Assembly: GCA_008000375.1 (NCBI GenBank)
Contig: SMOI01000005.1
Location: 31,030 to 95,029, forward strand
Length of the DNA: 64,000 nt
Direction of reading: 5' to 3'
Origin: Poteriospumella lacustris
Lineage: Eukaryota > Sar > Chrysophyceae > Chromulinales > Dinobryaceae
Part shown: positions 22,201 to 33,208 of the stretch, piece by piece
How the letters are laid out: every line of letters starts with the position of its first letter
How positions within the stretch are numbered: position 1 is the stretch's first letter
The notes under the pieces: generated by a model
Database searches by the model: none
The model's input: the letters and a program-made list of their open reading frames with translations, nothing else
What the model was told of the DNA's origin: nothing
Made by a program: the position numbers and the translations under genes

Positions 22201-25200
22201 GTCGGTGGGTCCGGCAAACAATCGTTGACCCGGTTGGCGTCGTATTGTGCCGGTTGCACGACGTTTCAAATATCGATTACGAAGACGTACAATTTGAACA
22301 GTCTGTTGGACGACATTCGGCTCTTGTACAAGGCCTGTGGGCAAAAGGGCGAGAAAATCACGTTTTTATTCACCGAAGCCGAAATCAAAGACGAAAGTTT
22401 CATGGAAGTCGTCAACGCGATTTTGACGACGGGGGAAGTGCCCAATTTGATTCCGAAAGATGAATTGATGGTCATGGCGTCGGAGTTGCGCCCCCTCGCG
22501 GTGAAACAGATTCCGAATTTCGTGGATTCGCCGGACAACATGGTGAAATTCTTCATTGATCGGGTACGCAGCAATTTGCATGTCATTTTGTGTATGTCGC
22601 CCGTGTCCGCGAAGTTCCCCGAGCGTGCTCGGAAATTCCCGGGCATGACCGCGGGGTGTACGATTGATTGGTTCTTGTCGTGGCCTGCCGAGGCCTTGGT
22701 GGCCGTCAGTCAAGGATACATTACGAAGATGCCCATTGATTGTACCCCGGCCATCAAGGACCAATTGGTGGTGCACATGGGGCTGGTGCACAAGACGGTG
22801 GTCGATTCGTGTGAAGAATATTTCGCGAAAATGCGTCGCCATGTGTATCAAACCCCGAAGAGTTTCCTCCAGTTTTTGATGGATTATCAAACAATGTACA
22901 AGGCGAAATGTGATGAAGTGGTCATCAAGGCCAACCGGGTCGAAATTGGCTTGGAGAAATTGCAATCGGGTGCCAAGGACGTGGAGAAAATGAAAGTGGT
23001 CTTGGCGGAGGAGGAAGTGAAATTGAAAGAATCAGAAGAAGCGACCAATGCGATGTTGATGAAACTGGAGTTGAGCTCGATGGATGCCAAGAAGGAAGCC
23101 GATGCCGTCGCCAAGATCAAGGAAGCCTGTCAAGCCGATGCGGAACGTATTGCCGGTGAAAAAGCTGATGCCGAAGAAGATTTGGCGAAAGCTCAACCGT
23201 TTTTGGAAGAAGCGGAACGAGCGGCGAATTCCATCAAGGCGCAAGATTTGAATGAATTGAAGAAACTCGGTGCGGGCGCCGCGACGATCATCAAATTGAT
23301 TTTTGATTGTGTCTCGTTGTTGAAAATGGGCCCGCTGGTGCGGGTGGAACCTGCCGAAGTGACGTTGGGTGTGGGCAAAGAAAAGAAAACATTCATGTTC
23401 ATCAAAGATTCCTTCAAATTGGTGCAATCGGGTTTGTTGGCCGACACGCGGTTCTTGCAAAACATTGTGAACTTTTCTCGCAACGAAAAGGACTTTATCA
23501 ATGATGAAACGGTGGAATTGATGGCGCCGTATTTGTCGTTGGAAGGGTTCAATGGGTATACGGCGAGAAATGCCTCGAAAGCGGCGGAAGGACTGTGTAT
23601 TTGGTGTCGTGCGATGATTGAATACAACGGCGCGTCGAAGGTGGTGAAACCGAAGTTGGAAGCGTTGCGTTTGGCCGAAGCCCGTCTGCAAGATGCGGAA
23701 CGTGATTTGATGAAAGCGGAAATGCGGTTCAAAGCGTGTCAAGATGTGTTGGCGGCGTTGCAACAAGATTTCGATCGGCAATTGGCAGCGAAACGTGCGA
23801 TTGAAGAGAATGCGAAAAACACGCGTAAACGCATGGAACAAGCGACGTCGTTGATTTCGGGTTTGTCGGGTGAGCGTGTTCGTTGGAACAGCGATCGAGA
23901 AGAATTTGCCAACATCAAACAACGTTTGATTGGGGATGTCGCCTTGGCCTGTGCCTTTGTCGCCTATTGTGGTCCGTTCAACCAAGATTTCCGTGAGTAT
24001 TTGATTCGTCACAAGTTGACGGATGATTTACGGGAACGGAAAATTCCCTTTTCGTTACAATTGGATTTGACCGATTTCTTGGCGGACATTGGCACGATCG
24101 GTGATTGGAACTTGGCCGGCTTGCCCACGGATCCCCTGTCGATTCAAAATGGTATTCTCGTGACACGTAGCAATCGTTTTCCCTTGTTGATTGATCCCCA
24201 GGGACAAGCGTTAAATTGGATTTGCAATTTCGAAGAATCGAACATGCCGCATTTTGGGTCGACGAATTTCACGAATCCCCGTTTCCGTGAACAGTTGGAG
24301 TACTGTATGGCGGAGGGCAAAGCGTTGATTGTCGCGGGCGTGGAAGAAGATTTGGATCCCATGTTGATTCCCGTGTTGGAGAAACAAGTGATCACGAAGG
24401 GCAAATCGAAGTACATTTCCCTCGGCGGCAAAGTCTGCGATTACCACGAATCCTTTATGATGTACCTGGTCACCCGGTTACCCAATCCACATTTCACACC
24501 CGAAGAACAATCCCGTTGTACCATTGTGGATTTCACGGTGACCCAGAAGGGACTAGAAGAGCAACTGTTGGGACGCGTCATTCAAAAGGAACAACGCTCG
24601 TTGGAAGAAAGTTTGAAAAATGTCCTCGAGGATGTGAACAACAACACGAAGGCGTTGTTGCGTCTCGATCAAATGTTGTTGGAACGGTTGTCGGAGAATA
24701 CGGGCAATTTGTTGGACGATGAAGAATTGATCAATGTCTTGGCGGATACGAAATCGAAATCGACCGATGTCAAAGAGAAATTGGTGTCGGCGGCGGAAAT
24801 GCGGAAGAATATCAATGAAAAACGTGAACAATATCGTCCCGTGGCGACGCGTGGTTCGGTGTTGTACTTTGCCATCGTGGACATGTCCAAGGTCAATTGT
24901 ATGTACCAGACGTCGTTGGATCAGTTCCAAATGTTGTTTGACAAGTCGATGGAAGTGTCGGAAAAGGCCAATTTGGCCTCGAAGCGGGTGAACAACATCA
25001 TCGATTCGATGACGTACGTCACCTATCGGTACATCAACCGCGGCCTGTACGAACGTGACAAGATTTCGTTCAAATTGATCGTGACGTTTAAGATTTTGTT
25101 GACGGCGGGCAAGTTGGAAGAACGCCATATTTCCTTGTTCTTGCGAGCCGGATCGGCCTTGGATATTCATTCCATTCGTGCGAAACCGTTCGCTTGGATG

Positions 25201-27468
25201 TCGGATGAAGCCTGGTTGAATATTTATCAATTGTCGATTGCAAATCCGATTTTCAAAACGATCGCCGAAGATATTCAAGCGAATGAATCGGCGTTTGTTC
25301 CGTGGTACAATGAAAATGAACCGGAGAAATTCCCGGTCCCGGTCATTGAAAGTCGGTTGGCGATGGATGAAGAAGTGTTGACGAATTTCCATCGGTTGTT
25401 GGTCGTACGTTGTATGCGGGAGGATCGTACGTTGTTGGCGGTGAATGATTTCATTCGCAAAACGGAAAGCATTGAAGTCTCCAGTGGCAAATTGCCGACG
25501 ATGGGGCCCAAATATGTGGATCCCGTCACCGATACGGTGGATACCGTCTATCGTGAAATGGATGCGGTGACACCGGTGATTTACTTGTTGTCCGCGGGTG
25601 CCGATCCGACAGATTCCATCGAGACGTTAGCCCGTCGTAAACGGAAAGAAATTGAATGTGTTTCGATGGGCGAAGGGCAAGACATTGTCGCGACACGTGC
25701 CATCAATGCGGCGGTCTCGTTGGGTTCCTGGGTCATGTTGCAAAACTGTCACTTGGGGTTGGCGTTCATTGATTCGTTGGAAGAAATTCTGTTGAAATTA
25801 CGTGCTCCGGAGTCTGGCTGTTCAACGGATTTCCGATTGTTTATCACCACCGAACCGCATCCCAAGTTTTCCATTGGCTTGTTGCACATGGCGACGAAAG
25901 TGACCAACGAACCGCCGAAGGGGTTGAAAGCCGGATTGCAACGTTCGTACACGGTGATTGTGGATCAGGATCGATTGGAACGATTGGAATCATCGAATTG
26001 GCGTACGTTGTTGTTTGCCTTGTGTTTCTTACACAGTGTGGTGCAAGAACGTCGCAAGTTTGGACCGTTGGGGTGGTGTGTGCCGTATGAATTCAACGAC
26101 GGTGATTTGAATGCGACGATTATGTTTTTGGAGAAACATTTGGAGTTTTCGTCGTCGTTGTCGTTTACGACGTTGCAATACATGACGGCGGAGGTGCAAT
26201 ACGGTGGACGTATCACCGATGATTTGGATCGTCGTCTGTTTGGTGCGTATACCGAAGCTTGGTTGTCCCCCACCACGTTGGGGAACAACTTCTCGTTCAA
26301 CCCCGATCATCCTATTTTCAAAATCCCGGACAATTTCGCGTACAAGATTCCGCATTATTTGGAATGGGAAGATTACATGGGGTACATCCAGAAATTCCCC
26401 GAAATTGATTCTCCCGAGGTCCTGGGCTTGCATCCCAATGCGGATTTGACCTTCCGTTTCAAGGAAGTGACGCAATTGTTGGATACGATTGTTGAAACGT
26501 TGCCGAAGCAATCGTCGAGTGGCGGTGGCGGCGGTGGTGGGGGTAGCGGTGGGGGTGGAGGTGGTGGACCGGTCAAGACCCGGGAAGAAATTGTCGCGGC
26601 GAAATGTCAAGAATTGATTGGTTCCGCCCCGGCGGATTACCATGAAGATGACGTCGAAGATCGCATTCTCTCCTCGGCCTTGGGTGGCTTCGGGATTCCG
26701 TTGAATATTTTCTTGTTCCAAGAGGTGCAACGTATGCAATTCGTCATTGATCGTGTGAAGATGACGTTGAATGTGATCATGCAAGCCATTCGTGGTGAAG
26801 TCGTGGTGACCTCGGAAGTGATGGACAGTATCAATGCGATTTACGATGCCCGTGTGCCACGGTTGTGGTTGTATTCGGCGGCTGGTGATGAAGTGTCGTG
26901 GTTGTTGCCCAGTTTGGGTTTGTGGTATGGTAGTTTCTTACAACGGGACAATGCCTATCGTGCGTGGTTGCAACACAATCGACCTCATTCCTTCTGGATG
27001 ACGGGTTTCTTCAATCCACAAGGTTTCTTGACCGCGGTACAACAAGAAATCACTCGTAATCATGCTGCAGAGAAATGGTCGTTAGATCAAGTAGTCTTGC
27101 ATGCAGAGGTGACGGAGCATAATGTGGAACATGTTCGTTCCCATCCGAAGGAAGGTGTCTATGTCCATGGCTTGTTCATGGATGGCGCCGCGTGGAATAT
27201 CAACGAAGGGTCGATGGTCGAGTCAGCCCCCAAAAAGTTGTTCTCCCCCATGCCCGTGCTGATGGTGACTGCATTGACCAAAGCCGCACGCAAAACAGTT
27301 GCAGGTGCAGCGAGTTATGGACCGTTCGGTCCCTACGAGTGTCCTGTGTACAAGTATCCGGCCCGAACGGATCGGTATCTCATTTTCCAAGTTCTCTTGC
27401 CAACGATGAACCAAAAACCGTTGCATTGGACCTTGCGAGGCGTAGCATTGTTGTGCTCGACTTCTTAA
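13272..27468 (+). CDS. Axonemal outer-arm dynein heavy chain, DNAH5/DNAH8 (gamma) type
   Basis: Two exons (13272-14107 and 14184-27468, 76-nt intron) encode 4,706 residues, the full length for the family. It is the motor subunit of the outer dynein arm and hydrolyses ATP to slide doublet microtubules in flagella. In order: an N-terminal tail and linker; AAA1 with P-loop GPAGTGKTE (about residue 1892) and CFDEFNRI; AAA2 GPAGSGKS (2176); AAA3 GSSGTAKT (2519); AAA4 GVGGSGKQ (2951); a coiled-coil stalk with microtubule-binding domain (about 3180-3505); AAA5, AAA6; and a C-terminal domain ending HWTLRGVALLC, as in DNAH5/8. Two Gly-rich insertions stand out: about residues 2785-2845 between AAA3 and AAA4, and about 4390-4407, in a loop that is short and Gly-containing in DNAH5. 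The second exon is 13.3 kb without an intron and has strongly uniform codon use (Leu as TTG). Confidence 0.97.
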
Positions 27469-27869
27469 AAGACCCGAACGAGTCATCTACACAGATGATT
27501 CTGTCGGTATTGTTTATGTGTATGTGTATGTGTCGCGTGTGTCATTTCAAAGAAAAAGAAAACCACAAAAAAAAAGAAGAATATGTTGATAGAAGGCCAG
27601 AAAAAGATAAAGAAAGAGTAAAACATATTCAAACTATTCTCAACAAACAATAGCACCCGATTTCTATCGGTAATAGGGGCAGGTAGGCGCACCAGGCACG
27701 CAGATCAGGGTAAGTAGCGATTTGTGTTCTGGGTATTTGGGTAGCAGCGCCGTTCCAGCAGCCAGCCAACCAGCGAACAGAGCGGCAGAGGAGGTTCGAT
27801 CGCTGATGGTGCAATGGGTGCATCAAATCAACACGATACATAATCCATTATTGTCCATTGTTTGTTGAA
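27469..27869. other. Intergenic region with a short TATGTG repeat
   Basis: The 400 bp between dynein and RRS1 hold about three copies of TATGTG near 27511-27530 and a purine-rich A/G tract (27548-27620). No gene is visible. Confidence 0.5.
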
Positions 27870-29120
27870 ATGCCACCAAAGAAAGGATCTAAGCGTGTAC
27901 CTGAGCCGGTGCCTGAGCCCGAGCCAGAATCTGAATCCTCGGAAGAGGAAGAAGTTGACGAGGAAGAAGTCGACGAGGAAGAATTCGAAGTCGATGACGA
28001 CGAAGACGATGAAGAAGGCGAAGATGAGGATGAGGATGAGGATGAAGATGACGAAGATGTGGATGAGGAAGCAGAATCTGTTGATGGCGAAGCTGAAGGT
28101 CGTGCCGACCATGAGGATGTTGTGGACGACCTCAACTACGATTTGTTCAATCTCACCGCCAGTCATTACCATCCTCTTGTTTGGAAGAAGGTATCTAAGC
28201 GAGAAGAAGTGTTGTTGGAGGAAACTCAACGAGCTGCTCAACTATTATATAACAAGTAAGGCAAACACGTCGCTGTCGGTGCATTGTCATGTTGCTTACA
28301 ATTTCGATTGTTTAGGCTACGAGCTCTGCCGACTGATATGTCGGAGACAGGCCCCGTCACTGTTCTGCCCGCTGAAGTTCTTTCATTGCCTCGGTTTAAG
28401 AAAATTCCCGAGCCAAAGCCTGAAACGAAGTGGGAGAAGTTCGCTCGTGAAAAGGGTATCAAGAAGACGAAGAAGGATAGAATGCTTTACGATGAGACCA
28501 CTGGCGAATATGCCCCACGCTTTGGCTACAAGCGCACCAAGGGCGGACTTGAAGATCAGGCAATAGTAGAAATCAAGCCCGGGGATGATCCTTATGCTGA
28601 CCCTTGGGCCGAAGATAGAAAGCAAAAGAAAGCACGAGTGGACAAGAACGCGCAGCAACAAGCCAAAAATCAATCTAGAGCCTTGAAAATCAAAGGAAAG
28701 GGCAAGCCAGCTGGAGTCACTTCATATAGCCCGGAGGCAGTACCTGGTATTCCGCTCGAGTTGACCGGAAAGCAAGCCAAGCGAGGAAAGGGTGGAGTCA
28801 AGAGTGCGTTGAAGCTCGCACAGGTGTCAACGGCGTCGATGGGTCGATTCGATGACTACAGAACTGGAGAGCCAGAACGAAAGTTGACTGGCAACAAGCG
28901 AAAGTTCCGTGACAATTTCAAGGCGATTGGTGAGGAGAAGGATTCGATGAAGGCACAGCTTCGATTTGTGGCCGACAAAAAGAGCAAGCGCGAAAAGGGT
29001 GTTACCAACTCTTTGGCTGCCTACGAGGGTATTTTGCCCGATGCTCCTTCGTTCTCTTTCAAGAAAGGAAAGGGCAAGGGCAAGGGAGGTGCATCTACTG
29101 ATAAGAAGAAGAGAAAGTAA
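27870..29120 (+). CDS. RRS1: Ribosome biogenesis regulatory protein RRS1
   Basis: Two exons (27870-28255, 28316-29120; 60-nt intron) encode 396 residues. In yeast RRS1 joins RPF2 to bring the 5S RNP into pre-60S ribosomes in the nucleolus. The conserved core starts in exon 1 (YDLFNLTASH, then QRAAQLLYNK) and continues across the intron (LRALPTDMSETG). It runs through LPRFKKIPEPKPETKWEKFA, GIKKTKKDR, EYAPRFGYKR and PGDDPYADPWAEDRK, all recognisable RRS1 landmarks. Before the core is an unusually long acidic stretch of Glu/Asp runs (about residues 20-75), and after it a Lys-rich tail suited to the nucleolus. The start at 27870 is the first ATG of the frame. Confidence 0.93.
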
Positions 29121-29300
29121 ACCTTTAGTATTCACTTGCTTTCAACCCGAAATCATATCCAGGCCTCTTCTTCATCACGCTGTCAAATCTAGACTTTCGG
29201 TGCAAATTTACTAGGGACATCACTGCGTGTTCCACCTGTCTTTTACATTTACAGTTTATACTGTCGACAATGAAGAAGTACAGTTGCTACCCAAGTGGTC

Positions 29301-29757
29301 CTATTTCAATTGATCAAAGACCTTTGCGAAATACCCGCTCAGTAGTTGTAATCGACTTCGAAAAAGACCAGGATTCACATTTCCAATTCCAGCCAACAGA
29401 TAATTCTTGCCCACGGCGGATATCGCAAAGTACCCTTGTTCGGTCTTGACCAAATGAAAGGATATTTCATTGGAAGATCCTGCACATGATAAGAAGCTGT
29501 TACAGTTCAGTTCGACATAAAAACGAATTGTCCATGGTCTCACCTGATACATATTGTGTCCATACCGTTGAGGCAATGGCAGTTAAAGCCACCTCGTCAG
29601 GTAAATCCTCGTGCCTTGGATCTCTTTTCATTGCCTGGTGTTCCTCCGAAAAGCAGGAAACGACTATACTACCCTCTACGGTCAACAAGCACAACCCTTG
29701 GATACCATCAGAAACACTCGATCGTAGTACTTCTTGTAATTTTCTTGCTGCCAACAT
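29301..29757 (-). CDS. LAMTOR2: Roadblock/LC7 protein, LAMTOR2-like Ragulator subunit
   Basis: Two exons (29757-29544, 29479-29301; 64-nt intron) give 130 residues, the size of human LAMTOR2 (125). The Roadblock fold is recognisable: an N-terminal helix (MLAARKLQEVL), a strand pair (GIQGLCLLTVEGSIVVSCF), a helix rich in small residues (VALTAIASTVWTQYV), then FHLVKTEQGYFAISAVGKNYLLAGIG-type strands and a final helix (RLQLLSGYFAKVF). LAMTOR2 forms part of the Ragulator scaffold that anchors Rag GTPases and mTORC1 on lysosomes. Other Roadblock families (dynein light chain LC7) are possible, but the length and the AIAS-x-VW motif favour LAMTOR2. Its stop faces that of RRS1, 180 bp away. Confidence 0.8.
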
Positions 29758-29931
29758 ATTCTTCGCGATGGTTCGAGATGGGTTACGTATGAACGTGATC
29801 CGGTCAAAATACCTCGAATTGAAAAAGAGAATCAAGGGATGAATTACTACAACAAGCCCTTCACAAGATAGGTCACTATTCAATCAGTACGAATGACTAA
29901 AATGGAACAAATGATCTGATTTAGACGGCAT

Positions 29932-30069
29932 CTACACTTTGTCGCAAAGAAGGTCCTTGTCGCCGCGATGATGATGATGAGGAATGAAAGCCGTTTCGAT
30001 TTCGGCGTGTTGTGGACACACACCACGGGTACACTGGTGAAGTGTGCACTGGAAAATACGGCATACCAT
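29932..30069 (-). CDS. Small Cys/His-rich ORF, 45 residues
   Basis: From the ATG at 30069 the minus strand reads a 45-codon ORF with five cysteines and six histidines. The spacing is C-x4-C-x4-C-x4-C-x2-H, then a run of four histidines (PHHHHRGDKD) and a last Cys near the end. Such spacing could bind zinc or copper. It lies between LAMTOR2 and the GT61-like gene, both on the same strand, so it may instead be part of a UTR. I recognise no family, and support is limited to composition. Confidence 0.25.
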   Translation of the reverse strand: MVCRIFQCTLHQCTRGVCPQHAEIETAFIPHHHHRGDKDLLCDKV

Positions 30070-30121
30070 TTTAAGGACACGAAAAGCTCATGAAATGAAG
30101 GAGATTAAAAGGTATTACAAA

Positions 30122-31366
30122 TTAGGTGGAGTAGTGATATGCCTCGGACATTGTCAGTGAGTGTTCCAGCACCCCTCGAAGGTGATCGATTTTGTCCCAC
30201 GTCAAATACAGTGTGTTGAAGTGGGTGGCATACAACAACATTTGATTTTCTTTCAACTCTTTCGGAGAAGCAATAGATATTTGCTCAGTTCCATCCCTTG
30301 TGAATAACACCATGTAACTAATGGTGCCATGTACCGAAACCAACACTTTGGCTCTTTGTACTTGTTTGATTTCGTCTTCAAAACTTAAATCCGATGGAAC
30401 AAAGCATTCCACCCGATATTTGTCTTTGTAAGTATCAATTTTTTTAAGTGCTTTTGTCACTTGTGCACAGAGATCATTGATAATGGACCCACCAGCCGAA
30501 CCAACTGTTCTCAAGCCCACTAATATAAGATTTTCTTGTGGGGGCATGGCTTCTTTGATTCGACCGACTACGTAATCTCGGAAGTCTCGGAAATATAGAG
30601 CTCTTGTCAAATCTAATGACTTCAGTCCATAAGAAGACCCTTGACCAGTAATCATATTCTTAAAGCACAATGACTGGCTTCGAAGGTCGTCAACATACAT
30701 CGGCTGATGATTGTAAAAATGCGACCACATGGTATTGAGGCGGTTAAAACATGCTTGCTGATATGTGCCCAAGGATCTATTGTATTGAACAACACGATGA
30801 GAAAAGGCTTCCTCCAATGTGCTGAACAATCTGCATTTCGTTTCAAATACTTGTTGGGCTTCTTCCAAAGGAAAGCGAAATAGCTTCGAAGCAGCAAAGG
30901 TTGGCATGACATTGTCGTTGAGATAGTGACCATGGTTGAAGCTCCAACTATTTGCATCTAGAAAAGCGTATTTCACACTGTGGAACGGATATTGAGCAGG
31001 AATGGCCGAATATTCTGTAGACACGGGCATTGTGAACGCTCTCAAATAACTTAAATGGTTCACGTTTCCACCAAATCCAGATGGAAGATACTCAGCAGGA
31101 ACGGGTCCATCTTTTGGGTATTTTTGGAAGAATGTCAAGGTTCCATTGACCAGGCAGACGTTGCGGTAATGGCATGTTCGGAACTCAGGATTGTTCAACG
31201 GCCAAACACGAACTGATGTTTGGAAAAGACTTTCTTGGTTGAACACTTGGCTCCCGCCAATGCATCGATAAGTAGAAAACTTCTTTTCATCTTCTGCATA
31301 TGAGAGCTTCGTTTGGGTTATCCAGAAGAGGAAAACGGTCACAATCTGAAAAGCAATGTGCAGCAT
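30122..31366 (-). CDS. Secretory-pathway glycosyltransferase, GT61 (DUF563)-like
   Basis: A single exon of 414 residues from the ATG at 31366; the upstream in-frame GTG at 31405 is not a start. Residues 1-20 (MLHIAFQIVTVFLFWITQT) form a signal peptide or signal anchor. The lumenal part shows GT61 landmarks: an N-F/W-x-H-G-H-Y-L-N-D type segment (WSFNHGHYLNDNVMPT) and near the C-terminus an H-G containing stretch (VLVSVHGTISYMVLF) followed by ISIASPKE. Members transfer xylose, arabinose or GlcNAc to glycans or proteins in the Golgi or ER; which sugar cannot be told here. Several N-glycosylation sequons (NGT, NRS) agree with a lumenal location. Confidence 0.7.
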   Translation of the reverse strand: MLHIAFQIVTVFLFWITQTKLSYAEDEKKFSTYRCIGGSQVFNQESLFQTSVRVWPLNNPEFRTCHYRNVCLVNGTLTFFQKYPKDGPVPAEYLPSGFGGNVNHLSYLRAFTMPVSTEYSAIPAQYPFHSVKYAFLDANSWSFNHGHYLNDNVMPTFAASKLFRFPLEEAQQVFETKCRLFSTLEEAFSHRVVQYNRSLGTYQQACFNRLNTMWSHFYNHQPMYVDDLRSQSLCFKNMITGQGSSYGLKSLDLTRALYFRDFRDYVVGRIKEAMPPQENLILVGLRTVGSAGGSIINDLCAQVTKALKKIDTYKDKYRVECFVPSDLSFEDEIKQVQRAKVLVSVHGTISYMVLFTRDGTEQISIASPKELKENQMLLYATHFNTLYLTWDKIDHLRGVLEHSLTMSEAYHYST

Positions 31367-31739
31367 CTGAACAACGATGGTTTTCGATTTAGAAGAGACG
31401 TCCACTTTTTACGTTCGCAGCTGACACGTCTTTGTTCTCCAAATCACAATCTGAAGAGGTTCTGCTCCAAGAAAGGAAACAGAAGTCCAAAGTCTAACTT
31501 GATTCGATTTCCTATTTTTTTCGTCTTCTCGCAAGTGGAAATGATCGTCATCTTTAGGTCCCTTTCTTTCGGTTTCTGGATTTGAAGAAACATTTGACGC
31601 TCATTTGACTTGTGGTGAGAAGCCGTTGACGACGACCAGCTGCAGCGCCGCAGAGAGATTATATTCGAAAGTCATCAACAAACAAACACCACAACTAAAT
31701 TGCCTATATCCTTCACTATTTCCTGCGGCGCAAACAAAT
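31367..31739. promoter_or_regulatory. Shared region between GT61-like (-) and PAXX-like (+) genes
   Basis: A 373-bp gap between divergent starts. No distinct motif stands out; a bidirectional promoter is the plain reading. Confidence 0.35.
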
Positions 31740-32503
31740 ATGACGACATTTGTCTCAGCTCTTGATTTGTGTCTTCCATCTCAGTTGAGAATTGGGATGA
31801 TAGCGTCGGGAGTGGAAGAAGGGATCTATGCGGTCAACCTCACTGAACCTTGTTTCATGGTTTTGGTTAAGGCAGGGCAGAAATGTTCCATGTGGAAGGT
31901 GTCTTTGGCCGATGACATCATTTCGAAACATGTATGAACTCTCACTTTTTGGATGGAGGCTGTTTCTTGCAGAAACTGATCGATCCAATGGACATATAGG
32001 CCGAAGAGGACGTTGGTGTGTCCGATCCGAGCGGTGTCTCATCGTTTGCGACATATTTTCACGGTGCAATGGGGAAGCTATTGCATGTGGAGAACTTGGC
32101 CGGAAAGTATCCTGCGGATCCCGAATCCAACACATTGAGCATTCGTCTCGACTACCAAATTGGGTCCATGCAAATTGATGGTTTTCTGTCCCTAAATCTT
32201 GTTCAGGGCGAATCCTCCATCGACCATTACAATATGATGAAGATATTGTATACGTCCGATCCCACAAGAATGGTCTACTCATCTACTCGGTATATGCCCC
32301 TCGATGGCACCGGACCAACTGGATATCTTCGAACCGCTCCGTCGTCATCAGCCGCCTCAACTGTCGTAGATGTTACGTCTGGAGGAACAAAGGCGGTCGA
32401 AGATGATTATAATGTGGATGATGATGTGGCCATTGTAAAAGCAAAGAAGCGGAAGGCGACTGGAGTCAGTCTTTTCAATGCGAAGAAGGTACGCTTATTG
32501 TGA
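31740..32503 (+). CDS. Possible XRCC4-superfamily (PAXX-like) protein
   Basis: Two exons (31740-31931, 32000-32503) with a 68-nt intron encode 231 residues. The acceptor at 31999 must be used, since the nearer CAG leads to an immediate stop. The N-terminal ~130 residues read as alternating beta strands (GIYAVNLTEPCFMVLV, MWKVSLADDII, LSIRLDYQIGSMQIDGFLSL), the outline of the XRCC4/XLF/PAXX head domain. A disordered Ser/Gly/Asp segment follows, then a basic C-terminus (KKRKATGVSLFNAKKVRLL). PAXX and XLF end in short basic or hydrophobic Ku-binding motifs after a disordered tail, so the architecture fits a non-homologous end-joining factor. Sequence identity is too low for me to be sure; it could be another nuclear beta-sandwich protein. 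Confidence 0.4.
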
Positions 32504-33208
32504 CTCATTCGTCGTTGTCGCCAAAGGTTGTGGAGGTCTATGATCGAATTGAATTTTAGTATACGCACTGACAAGGTCTTTATTACGATATTGATCTATG
32601 TGTTGATAACATCGCATTCAATGAGACCTCTTCACTTGCCGCGCAAGCGACGTTTAATGCTGTCGGTATCTTACTAATCAGCGTTTCTTTTCTGTTATTG
32701 CTTTAGAGATGAAAAAAACTTTAACACCCTTTGACTCGTTTGCAATCGTGAACCGTCTTGTTGCACGCGCTGTGGTTATCCGCGGCGAGTGGCAGCTTTT
32801 GCTCTCCTTCGTATCTGTCCGTAAATAATATTTTTTGTATGTAGAATGTCACTCAATGTCGCTTCAACTTAACTTTTAGTACTTTCCTTATCGTATGGGT
32901 TTCTTCGTAAATTGTGATGAGATTGTGTCTCGATATATATTTTTGGATTCGGTTACTCGTTCCTGTGCAGGTTTAGCGGTTTACCGTGGCGACTTTCAAT
33001 GGAGCCTCATCATCGTGTACACTTTTGGGGGAAAGTGGGTGTCTGGGCGGAGGGCCGGATCATCACCGCGAGCGAAAAACGTGGTCCTTGTGGCACGCAG
33101 GACACAGAAGGATCCATGGCAGCATTGTTGGCTCTATTTTGCTGCATCCAGTGGCTATCGCCCTTAGGATTCTCATCATTAGAATAGTTTTCCATTTGAT
33201 TCTATCCG
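32504..33208. other. Intergenic region upstream of V-ATPase subunit B
   Basis: About 700 bp with only short chance ORFs. A CAG (near 32970) and a TAG at about 33187 followed by a pyrimidine-rich stretch could be acceptors of a 5' UTR intron for the downstream gene. No RNA gene was recognised. Confidence 0.35.

Noticed and set aside
31973-31999. Use of the nearer acceptor (TTGCAG) in the PAXX-like gene
   Set aside because: It leads to a TAG after eight codons; the acceptor at 31999 keeps the frame open to 32503.
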